A stretch of 5,181 nucleotides of DNA. It comes from Clostridiales bacterium UBA1775. GTDB taxonomy: Bacteria; Bacillota; Clostridia; Monoglobales; Firm-18. The notes beneath the pieces were generated by a model that was not told where the DNA came from, did no database searches, and saw nothing but the letters and a program-made list of their open reading frames with translations. Every line of letters starts with the position of its first letter. Position 1 is the first letter of the stretch. The stretch covers positions 12,267-17,447 of the forward strand of contig DCGP01000004.1 of the NCBI GenBank assembly GCA_002314595.1, written 5' to 3'. The position numbers and the translations under genes are program-made. Shown here piece by piece: positions 1 to 5,181 of the stretch.

Positions 1-104
1 CTAGTGTAAGTGCTAGCCTTTGGTACTTGTGTAGTTTTCTTTTCAATTTTTACTGTGTTATTTGGATTTTGTTTATTTTTGATTTGATAAAAAGACTTTG
101 CCAT
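1..104 (-). CDS. 5' end of a downstream phage gene (partial)
   Basis: An ATG at 104-102 begins two bases after the stop of the preceding gene and opens a frame without stops to the window edge. Its 34 complete codons read M-A-K-S-F-Y-Q-I-K-N-K, an Asn/Pro stretch, T-V-K-I-E-K-K, then P-K-A-S-T-Y-T. The segment is very basic (eight Lys) and unstructured-looking, typical of a virion protein's N-terminus but not diagnostic. The ribosome binding site is weak and unusual: GGTGG (114-110), formed by the two Trp codons that end the previous gene. The tight spacing suggests translational coupling. By position it may be another internal or tail protein; its identity cannot be read here. Confidence 0.6.
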   Translation of the reverse strand, partial: MAKSFYQIKNKQNPNNTVKIEKKTTQVPKASTYT

Positions 105-106
105 TT

Positions 107-1480
107 TTACCACCACTTTCTATTATATGGTATTGTTTGAGTGTTCGGTTTTGGTGTTTCATCTTGACTTGATTTCTTACCTGCAGACTTCCATTGATTG
201 TAAGTTTTTATTGCATCATCTGACTTCTTAAATCCCATACTTGCATAATTCTCAATAATATATTTTGTAGGATTAGTTTGACTGTCCACTACATTCCAAT
301 CAACAGTTACAGCAGTTTTTTTACTGCTTGTAGGATTTTGAGCCTTATATAAGTTGGTGTCGGCATTATATTGAGATATGTCAACCTTTCTAGTCGCAAG
401 ATTATTTTCAAAATCTTGTTGTGTGAGATTCTGTTTGTAAATATTTTGCATACCAAGTAGGTCAAGTGCGTTATATCCTGCCATTGCCACAAGCTCAGGA
501 TATTTTTCAACCAATTCATTAGGGTCAACTCCGCCAAGCTGAATCATATTAACTATATTTTCCCTTGCAAACTTCACATTTTCAGCTTGAGTCTTCTGCT
601 CCGCCTCTATCCTTGCCTGTTCCGTCTGTGCCTCGTTGTTGTCCATATTCATAAGCATATTTAGAGCATACTGTCTTTCGGCAGAATTTCGGTCAAGTTC
701 CGATTCATACCTTGCATATTCTTGGTCGGCTCTTTGTCCTGCAATGTTTAGTTTATTAAGCATATTGCCCTTTTCTTGTCCGTACATCTCTTGCGCAAGC
801 TGAGTAAGTGCCGCCATATACTGCTGATATTGTCCGGTTGCGGCATTACTTGCGTAACTAGATGCCATACCGCCTGTTCGTGCAGCAATCTCTCCTAAAA
901 CATCTTTCATAGCATTTTGGCCATTCATATCATAAAGGCTTGCCATATCCTTATAAGCCGTTCCTTGTTTGAATTTGTCAAACGAATAATTGTTATATTG
1001 ATTTAACAAATCCTCATAAATACTGTCATACTTAGACGAATATTTTGGCGTTTTCTCGTTTATAAGATTGATTGCCTTGTTAATCTGTTGTTGTCTGTTA
1101 AACGATTCGGGATTTTGTGAAATAAGAGATTTCCATAAATCATCGTTTGACATACCGCCATCATCACCACCACTTTTTGCAATTTTCTCAGCTCTGTCTG
1201 TGTATATAAGTTTTCGAGCCTCATCCCAATTCCCAAGTTTTGCTGCTGCCATTGCTTCCCCTGCAATATCTCTGTTATTAACATAACTCGGTTTAGGACT
1301 GCTTTGTGTCACAGTTGCAGGTGTGTATGTATATTTTTTTCCATCGTTAGCATTAAAGGAAAAACTTCCGCCTATTTCATGATTAGGACTGCTTAGTATT
1401 TTTTTTACTGTTTCCTCAGGCGTATATGTTTTAGCCTTTTGCTCTGTCCATACTTTATTAGTGTTTGCCCAATTTCCCAT
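107..1480 (-). CDS. Probable internal virion / DNA-ejection protein
   Basis: This 457-residue protein is soluble and largely helical, rich in Gln, Asn, Ala and Glu, and has no signal peptide or long membrane segment. Residues 1-65 are low-complexity with T/S/K. Residues 70-105 (A-M-A-A-A-K-L-G-N-W-D-E-A-R) look like a helical hairpin. The central block has a Y-D-S-I-Y-E-D-L-L-N stretch, then G-E-I-A-A-R-T-G-G-M-A-S-S-Y-A at 196-210 and Y-M-A-A-L at 221-225, a pattern I associate with minor structural proteins of Firmicutes phages. Long amphipathic helix or coiled coil follows at 245-310. A tail of S/K/P/T leads to a terminal K-W-W. The gene starts in a TAATG overlap with AGGGGGG six bases before the ATG. 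Position after the neck genes and an Ala/Gln-rich helical make-up suggest a protein packed in the head or tail tube and ejected with DNA, like P22 gp7/gp20. A scaffold-like or tail role is not excluded. Confidence 0.55.
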   Translation of the reverse strand: MGNWANTNKVWTEQKAKTYTPEETVKKILSSPNHEIGGSFSFNANDGKKYTYTPATVTQSSPKPSYVNNRDIAGEAMAAAKLGNWDEARKLIYTDRAEKIAKSGGDDGGMSNDDLWKSLISQNPESFNRQQQINKAINLINEKTPKYSSKYDSIYEDLLNQYNNYSFDKFKQGTAYKDMASLYDMNGQNAMKDVLGEIAARTGGMASSYASNAATGQYQQYMAALTQLAQEMYGQEKGNMLNKLNIAGQRADQEYARYESELDRNSAERQYALNMLMNMDNNEAQTEQARIEAEQKTQAENVKFARENIVNMIQLGGVDPNELVEKYPELVAMAGYNALDLLGMQNIYKQNLTQQDFENNLATRKVDISQYNADTNLYKAQNPTSSKKTAVTVDWNVVDSQTNPTKYIIENYASMGFKKSDDAIKTYNQWKSAGKKSSQDETPKPNTQTIPYNRKWW

Positions 1481-1683
1481 TAATTTCCCCCCTGTTCTTC
1501 CAGTGCTCTAACCCTTGCATCAAGCAATGTAATTTTATTTTCTAACTCTATAATTTGATTGCTGATAGATAAAAAGGCATTGTTCACTCTCTCTGTCATG
1601 TACGATATGTATTTTTGCATATCATACACATTTTTTTCGGTATCATCACCGATTGCATTTAGTCCTTCCGGAAGCGCTATCAT
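1480..1683 (-). CDS. Small coiled-coil phage protein
   Basis: This 67-residue protein has an N-terminal segment with G12-D-D-T-E-K-N-V and Y-I-S-Y-M, then an almost perfect heptad pattern: V33, F37, I40, I44, L47, I51, L54, V58, L61. It is therefore predicted to be an elongated parallel coiled coil. No membrane segment or signal is visible. Its ATG shares one base with the stop of the propeller gene (TAATG), with AAGGAG ending nine bases upstream, and its own stop shares one base with the next ATG in the same way. Sitting between the neck/tail protein and a probable internal protein, it occupies the slot where P22-like phages encode the tail needle, though it is far shorter than gp26. It could also be a small assembly or tail-associated factor. 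I do not recognise a named family. Confidence 0.75.
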   Translation of the reverse strand: MIALPEGLNAIGDDTEKNVYDMQKYISYMTERVNNAFLSISNQIIELENKITLLDARVRALEEQGGN

Positions 1684-3728
1684 TACTTATCACTCCTTAT
1701 CTCAAATTCTCTTAAAATCTCTTTTATTGTGCATTTACCTTGACCTTCAAGTCGTAGTTCAAACTTGTCACAAACTCCTATAGGAAGCACCATAGTTTCC
1801 ACTCCTTCACCTTTTCCGGTTATTCTGCCAACCTCTTTCCACAACTTGCCGTCAAGCCTTATTTTAGCGATTGCATAAGAGCCTTTTGGGATATCAAATC
1901 TAATCTTAAACTTGCTATGCCTTTTCTTGCCTTCAATAGTTTCATAAAACGGAGTAAACTGTGCATACCAATCATCGCTCGTTGCAAGGTCGCCTGTGTT
2001 CATTGTGTAAACATTTCCCAAGTCATCGCAATAAATTAAGTCCTCTCCAACTCTTGCAAAGTCCACAACCTTTGTGTTTTCAATTTTAAGCCACATATTG
2101 TATTTAGGTTCATAACACATCAAATAGTTTATTTCACCGCTTGTAAATGACAGATAATACTTCTCTCCGTCTGTACCGCCAACGGCATTGTCTATATCAA
2201 TGTTACCTAGTGCGTTTGAAATAAGTACAGGGCTCCCGCCTGAATAAGCGTATACACCGTGCAGTCCTACATAGTATAGAATTCCGTTAATAGTACAAAT
2301 ACTCTTGTCACAGCCTACTTTAACGCCCTCTGCCTCATATGTATAGATAGCATAATCTTTTGGGCTGTCACCCAGTATCTTATAAATCTTGTTTTGCTTA
2401 AAGAATAGGATTGAACTTTCATATTTCGTACAGCCTGTAAAGTTTTCAATGTCCCCTACGGCGCATTGATATGCACCTACCGACAAGCCCATATCCGAAA
2501 CAAAATCCGAAGGCTTGCCAAGTGCAGATGCATATATGATATGTTTTTCACTGCTGCACGCCCAAAGCCTGTTGTTCCATTCGCAAGTATAGTCAAAGTT
2601 TTCACTTGCCGTATCGCTTGTGCTAATTTCTACTCTGTCATAGCTTGTTATAGTTGAAGTAAATAAGCTCGTTGTAAATGTAATTTTATAATTATCATCT
2701 TCCTTTGTTATAGCTTGTATAGTCCCTGTATAATTCACTCCCGAAACGGTAAAGTTAATAGTATCTCCAACCTTAAATATTTGGCTTACATCAATTTGCT
2801 TTTGGATTATATATCCTGTATCTGTTTCACTTTCGTCATTTGTTATATAGTAAGTTCTTGTTATATCTCTATCTTTGTATCCCGGTGCCCCGTATGATGT
2901 AGATATTATAGTCTCTCTACCATTAGAATATTTATAATACTCAAAAATACCATAATGAGACCTAACTCTCAAATTACTACTATAATCTTTAAACCCTTTC
3001 CGTAATTCTTCTTGATTTGCAGTTATACTTGAATCAACAAAAGTATAGTTGCTCCATCCGCTTTTATATAATGTCATTTCATCACCATTGCAATGAACAC
3101 TGTATCCCGAAAGTTTTTGTCCCATATTCGTACCATTTGTTTCTTTAATCGAAATACTATATCGTATCTTATCGTCAGACGCATAATTCACATCAGGCAC
3201 TCCGATTGTTTCAAGCAAATCACTTATCGCTCCGTTTAATGTATTAGAAGGTACGCTTAAATAAGTCCAGCCTGCCGAATTCTTCGTAAAGGTATGTGTT
3301 CCAACAGCCCAAACTCCATTTGAGTCAAGCCAATTGTAAAACTTGTCTTTTGGTTTCTCATAAGGTGATGTTTCCGATGCCGTAAAGAAATCGGACAGTT
3401 TAACAATTCTCCTGTCAGGAAAAACACATAAATTGTTATTTACAATCGTTAACCTTTTTTCGTTTGACGGAATATCAGCTAAAGCCTGTCCGTTAAAATT
3501 AACCTTGCCGTTTGCAAAAGTAACGGGAGTTTTGTAAGATGCTAATGCCTTTACATTTGTAAAAGCTGCTCCCGTTTTCTTAGTTTTCGCATTTTCGGTA
3601 GTGATAAAAGGATAGCGACTTGACGATATATTTTTAGTATCGCAAAGGTCACCTTCTTCTATGCTATCGGTTAGGTTTAAGCCTCTTAATTTTACAATAT
3701 CTTGTTTGTATCTTTGTTCAGGATACAT
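1683..3728 (-). CDS. Beta-propeller neck/tail protein, 'stabilization protein' (P22 gp10-like) group
   Basis: This 681-residue structural protein is rich in beta-strand patterns. Residues 14-45 (L-R-G-L-N, E-E-G-D, K-N-I-S-S-S-R-Y-P) match the conserved N-terminus of these proteins: R-G-x-N, acidic-G, N-x-S, Y-P. Residues 90-111 begin the first propeller-like strands. Residues 378-580 carry blade signatures: C-E-W-N-N-R-L-W at 382-389, Y-A-S-A-L-G-K-P at 399-406, I-L-F-F at 440-443, I-L-G-D-S-P at 451-456, Y-Y-V-G-L-H-G-V-Y-A-Y at 485-495, and M-W-L near 545. The C-terminal 605-681 segment has the family ending (D-G-K-L-W-K-E-V, L-E-G-Q-G-K-C). A beta-rich insertion occupies about 120-375, including a K-V-G-D module near 319. 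It likely forms the tail hub/nozzle below the adaptor. A GAGGTGATG site precedes the ATG. Family call is good; the exact tail part is inferred. Confidence 0.72.
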   Translation of the reverse strand: MYPEQRYKQDIVKLRGLNLTDSIEEGDLCDTKNISSSRYPFITTENAKTKKTGAAFTNVKALASYKTPVTFANGKVNFNGQALADIPSNEKRLTIVNNNLCVFPDRRIVKLSDFFTASETSPYEKPKDKFYNWLDSNGVWAVGTHTFTKNSAGWTYLSVPSNTLNGAISDLLETIGVPDVNYASDDKIRYSISIKETNGTNMGQKLSGYSVHCNGDEMTLYKSGWSNYTFVDSSITANQEELRKGFKDYSSNLRVRSHYGIFEYYKYSNGRETIISTSYGAPGYKDRDITRTYYITNDESETDTGYIIQKQIDVSQIFKVGDTINFTVSGVNYTGTIQAITKEDDNYKITFTTSLFTSTITSYDRVEISTSDTASENFDYTCEWNNRLWACSSEKHIIYASALGKPSDFVSDMGLSVGAYQCAVGDIENFTGCTKYESSILFFKQNKIYKILGDSPKDYAIYTYEAEGVKVGCDKSICTINGILYYVGLHGVYAYSGGSPVLISNALGNIDIDNAVGGTDGEKYYLSFTSGEINYLMCYEPKYNMWLKIENTKVVDFARVGEDLIYCDDLGNVYTMNTGDLATSDDWYAQFTPFYETIEGKKRHSKFKIRFDIPKGSYAIAKIRLDGKLWKEVGRITGKGEGVETMVLPIGVCDKFELRLEGQGKCTIKEILREFEIRSDK

Positions 3729-3729
3729 T

Positions 3730-4077
3730 TTACATCACCTCAAAACCACTGCTTTCTTCAGGTCTATTGTTTCTTCGATACCAAGCCTTAGCCTTTTTAA
3801 ATGCCTCGTAAAACACTTCATTATCGTTTTGGTATTGCGTTATATCTTGATTCATTAAATCAATCTGTGCCATTAAATACTTTGCGTAGATATCGTCGTG
3901 TGGGAAAGGCATTAGCAAGTCTTTGTTTGTGTTGGGATAAGTGTTAGTAGGAACATCTTCTCCCATCATTTCAGCAATTTCGCCTTCTAAAATCATAATC
4001 GATTCATACAAAACTTCGTCTTTTATCGTTGTAGGTCTTTGCTCCTTTGCTATAGTCAAAACTTTTGTGGCGTTCAT
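3730..4077 (-). CDS. Probable head-tail adaptor / neck protein
   Basis: This 115-residue, soluble, mostly helical protein has no signal peptide or membrane segment. The first 40 residues look like an amphipathic helical region ending E-G-E-I-A-E-M-M-G-E. The core is L-L-M-P-F-P-H-D-D-I-Y-A-K-Y-L at 54-68, then A-Q-I-D-L-M-N at 70-76, Y82, F89 and A-W-Y-R-R-N at 98-103. This pattern (P-x-D-x-x-Y-x-x-Y-L, I-D, N, Y, then an aromatic helix) is one I associate with small proteins encoded directly before the beta-propeller 'stabilization' protein in phages of gut Firmicutes. By position it would be an adaptor closing the portal, comparable to P22 gp4; that role is inferred. Its start overlaps the holin stop by four bases (ATGA), with AAGGAG ten bases upstream. 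One base separates its TAA from the next ATG. Confidence 0.6.
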   Translation of the reverse strand: MNATKVLTIAKEQRPTTIKDEVLYESIMILEGEIAEMMGEDVPTNTYPNTNKDLLMPFPHDDIYAKYLMAQIDLMNQDITQYQNDNEVFYEAFKKAKAWYRRNNRPEESSGFEVM

Positions 4078-4514
4078 TCCTTTTTGTCTCCTTCGTCTCC
4101 CGATTTATCCTTTAAAACCTCTATAACTTTTTGAATTGCTTTTGGTAGTGGTATTCCCATTAACCCCGCATTCTCAATTATTGAGATTAATTCATTGGTG
4201 ATGAATGATATTACGGTGGCAGTCTTTATGTAATCGGTACCAAGCATAATGTCAAGCCTGTATGCAATTAATACTATTAGAAGTATTACACCTTTTTTGC
4301 AAAGCCCCTTAAAACAACTTTTAGAACTTACAGTGCCTGTGTCTGATTTTGGAGATTTTTTAAACAGTGCTGCAATAATAAGTCCCATAACAAAATCAAT
4401 CGCCATAACTGTTATTAATGTGACCATATCCTCTGTCCAACCCCCGAATAAACTTGTAATTACTGCACCCATTGTGCCTATAATTGTGCAAATTGTAGTT
4501 TTAATAGTCTTCAT
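4074..4514 (-). CDS. Phage holin, phage_holin_4 / TcdE-like family
   Basis: This 146-residue membrane protein should form the lesion in the host membrane that lets the endolysin reach the wall. Hydrophobic segments lie at about residues 9-25, 28-51, 74-92 and 96-115. Family hallmarks are A-I-D-F-V-M-G at 38-44, K-G-L-C-K-K-G at 69-75, and N-E-L-I-S-I-I-E-N-A-G at 107-117 followed by G-I-P-L-P. The tail after residue 131 is hydrophilic and charged, as usual for a cytoplasmic holin C-terminus. I chose ATG 4514 because AGGGGGTG (4528-4521) sits six bases before it. A GTG at 4523 is also in frame and would add three residues (M-K-I), but it lies inside that ribosome binding site. The gene starts five bases after the endolysin stop and its own stop overlaps the next start as ATGA. 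Confidence 0.88.
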   Translation of the reverse strand: MKTIKTTICTIIGTMGAVITSLFGGWTEDMVTLITVMAIDFVMGLIIAALFKKSPKSDTGTVSSKSCFKGLCKKGVILLIVLIAYRLDIMLGTDYIKTATVISFITNELISIIENAGLMGIPLPKAIQKVIEVLKDKSGDEGDKKE

Positions 4515-4519
4515 TATTT

Positions 4520-4762
4520 TCACCCCCTATCGTATAGTCCTGCCCGGTCGTTAATAACAAGCATACGCATCAAAGTTTCTGTAAGTCCTAAGTCGCTTTC
4601 GCTCTTACCGCTAAAAATACCCTCGTTAAGTAGTTTTTGAATTGTGTCTCTTGCATAATCGGGTAATTCTTCGGTAAAGTGATATACCTTTTCAGCATTT
4701 TTCTTTAATTCTGCAATTTCATTTTGCAGGTTTTCAAATTCTTGTCTTTCTGTTATAGTCAT
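4520..4762 (-). CDS. Possible internally initiated endolysin fragment (coiled coil plus wall-binding module)
   Basis: An in-frame ATG at endolysin residue 130 (4762-4760) is preceded by GAAGGAGAGGAAACA, which offers an AAGGAG site eight bases upstream. It is a better match to the anti-Shine-Dalgarno than those of several annotated genes here. Initiation there would give an 80-residue protein that lacks the peptidase and starts exactly at the interdomain coiled coil. Some Firmicutes phage lysins (clostridial CD27L and CTP1L, enterococcal Lys170) are known to make a C-terminal fragment from such an internal start, and the fragment assembles with full-length enzyme. That this happens here is inference; the codons for E-G-E-E are purine-rich anyway, so chance is possible. 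Confidence 0.4.
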   Translation of the reverse strand: MTITERQEFENLQNEIAELKKNAEKVYHFTEELPDYARDTIQKLLNEGIFSGKSESDLGLTETLMRMLVINDRAGLYDRG

Positions 4763-5149
4763 TGTTTCCTCTCCTTCATAACTCCAACTCTCGTTAATCT
4801 CAAAATGCGGTCTGTCTGGCGTTTTCCAATTCCCACCCCAAATAATGCCTAAATCTTCTGCTATTTTCCCACAGTTTTTAAAAAAATTGTTATCAGAATA
4901 TTCTTGTCCTTTGACATTTTGGCATATATCCCAAGCCATACGGCTTGTGTGTCGGCTCTTTTTCGTCCAAGTAACAATATTCCCCTTTGCAGTTCTACCC
5001 TGTGCATACAACTCATTTTGCCGTTCTTGTGAGCGATATGTTTCAGTGATACGAACCTTTAAGCCTTTTCTACTGCATTCTTGTAAGAATAAATTACAAG
5101 CCTCTTGTGCTTTGGGATTGAGTTCGGTTATATCTTTGCATACATTCAT
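4520..5149 (-). CDS. Phage endolysin: M15-family zinc peptidase with C-terminal wall-binding module
   Basis: This 209-residue protein is a predicted peptidoglycan peptidase that opens the host wall at the end of infection. Residues 1-120 form the peptidase domain. The signature S-x-H-x(4)-A-x-D is present (S65, H67, A72, D74), followed by WGGNW at 104-108 and D-R-P-H-F-E with D112 and H115. By family comparison H67, D74 and H115 bind zinc and D112 is catalytic; the D-x-x-H spacing matches L-alanyl-D-glutamate peptidases such as the phage T5 and Ply500 lysins. Residues 131-152 look like a short coiled coil (F138, L141, I145, L148, A152). Residues 155-207 (P163, G177, then L-x-I-N-D-R-A-G-L-Y-D) resemble a module repeatedly seen at the C-terminus of clostridial phage lysins, presumed to bind the wall. 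No signal peptide is visible, so release depends on the holin encoded next. The start has a good AGGGG site seven bases upstream. The exact bond cut is inferred. Confidence 0.9.
   Translation of the reverse strand: MNVCKDITELNPKAQEACNLFLQECSRKGLKVRITETYRSQERQNELYAQGRTAKGNIVTWTKKSRHTSRMAWDICQNVKGQEYSDNNFFKNCGKIAEDLGIIWGGNWKTPDRPHFEINESWSYEGEETMTITERQEFENLQNEIAELKKNAEKVYHFTEELPDYARDTIQKLLNEGIFSGKSESDLGLTETLMRMLVINDRAGLYDRG
4521..4528 (-). promoter_or_regulatory. Holin Shine-Dalgarno, deciding the ATG 4514 start
   Basis: AGGGGGTG on the minus strand overlaps the last codons and TGA stop of the endolysin. It is six bases from ATG 4514 but overlaps the alternative GTG at 4523, so it can only serve the ATG efficiently. 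Confidence 0.7.
4768..4776 (-). promoter_or_regulatory. Internal Shine-Dalgarno inside the endolysin gene
   Basis: On the minus strand the sequence reads AAGGAGAGG, followed by AAACA and then the in-frame ATG at 4762. The AAGGAG core lies eight bases from that ATG, an ideal Firmicutes spacing. It falls precisely between the peptidase domain and the coiled-coil/wall-binding part. Confidence 0.45.
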
Positions 5150-5153
5150 ACAA

Positions 5154-5181
5154 TCACCCCTCTAACTCGTTTATCCTATCC
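5154..5181 (-). CDS. 3' end of an upstream phage gene (partial)
   Basis: Only one minus-strand frame stays open to the window edge here. It reads D-R-I-N-E-L-E-G and then TGA at 5156-5154, four bases before the endolysin ATG. The other two frames hit stops at once (TAG at 5178-5176, and a TAA). The charged, leucine/isoleucine-spaced end would suit a short helical or coiled-coil protein, but eight residues cannot identify a family. The gene is inferred because its end carries the endolysin's Shine-Dalgarno sequence, as happens at the other junctions of this operon. The rest of the gene lies outside the window. Confidence 0.5.

Noticed and set aside
109..1177. Eleven-base repeat accaccacttt near 109 and 1166
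   Set aside because: The two copies are far apart and explained by K-W-W-stop and K-S-G-G codons. Two short matches in coding DNA are expected by chance.
1060..1284. Alternative-frame open frames inside the 457-residue gene (minus 1060-1284 and 307-537, plus 1068-1286)
   Set aside because: Their translations look like low-complexity by-products of the Gln/Asn-rich coding frame, and no good start sites precede them.
1399..1406. Run of eight A residues on the coding strand near the start of the 457-residue gene, a possible slippery site
   Set aside because: It lies at codons 25-28, and shifting there would abandon the only long frame. No downstream stimulatory structure or continuing alternative frame is apparent.
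2466..2897. Plus-strand open frames of about 60 codons opposite the propeller gene
   Set aside because: They are short, overlap a well-supported structural gene and show no family features.
4249..4554. Hydrophobic 101-codon plus-strand open frame opposite the holin
   Set aside because: It is the complement of a membrane-protein gene, whose codons give hydrophobic residues on the other strand too. It has no convincing ribosome site and opposes the direction of every supported gene.
3730..5149. Reading the M15 peptidase and TcdE-like holin as a toxin-secretion or bacterial cell-wall module
   Set aside because: TcdE-like proteins can serve toxin export, but no toxin gene is present and the immediate neighbours are virion structural genes, so a phage lysis cassette is the simpler reading.
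4845..5165. 106-codon plus-strand open frame opposite the endolysin
   Set aside because: It lies antisense to a gene with complete catalytic motifs. No ribosome binding site or recognisable domain is seen.
1..5181. Promoters, terminators, tRNAs, CRISPR repeats, attachment sites
   Set aside because: Coding sequence covers essentially the whole window with no intergenic gap above five bases, and I found no stem-loop with a T-run, repeat-spacer pattern or tRNA-like fold.

Overview
The window is a gap-free stretch of bacteriophage late genes, from a prophage or a free phage. Every supported gene lies on the minus strand, so transcription runs from position 5181 towards 1. The DNA is AT-rich, ribosome binding sites are of the AGGAGG/AGGGGTGA type, and the lysis and virion proteins resemble those of phages of anaerobic Firmicutes. 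The most likely host is therefore a gut-type Clostridia bacterium (Lachnospiraceae/Ruminococcaceae-like). That host call is inference from sequence style and family recognition, not a database result.

In transcription order the window holds: the last 8 codons of an unidentified gene; an M15-family endolysin with a C-terminal wall-binding module; a holin of the TcdE/phage_holin_4 type; a 115-residue probable head-tail adaptor; a 681-residue beta-propeller-type neck/tail protein of the 'stabilization protein' (P22 gp10-like) group; a 67-residue coiled-coil protein; a 457-residue helical, glycine/alanine- and glutamine-rich protein that is probably an internal virion or DNA-ejection protein; and the first 34 codons of another gene running off the left edge.

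All junctions lie between a 4-base overlap and a 5-base gap. Most Shine-Dalgarno sequences sit inside the 3' end of the preceding gene, and no promoter, terminator, tRNA, repeat array or mobile element is visible. This reads as one long late operon with extensive translational coupling. Adaptor, propeller protein, small coiled coil, then helical internal protein recalls the neck/ejection order of P22-like short-tailed phages, but the tail type cannot be settled here because no portal, capsid or tape-measure gene is in view.

The points most worth a second look are a very good in-frame internal ribosome binding site that would express the endolysin's wall-binding module alone, and the placement of the lysis pair (endolysin first, holin second) directly upstream of, and overlapping, the head-tail connection genes. 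I see no defence system, toxin system or other clearly undescribed machinery.
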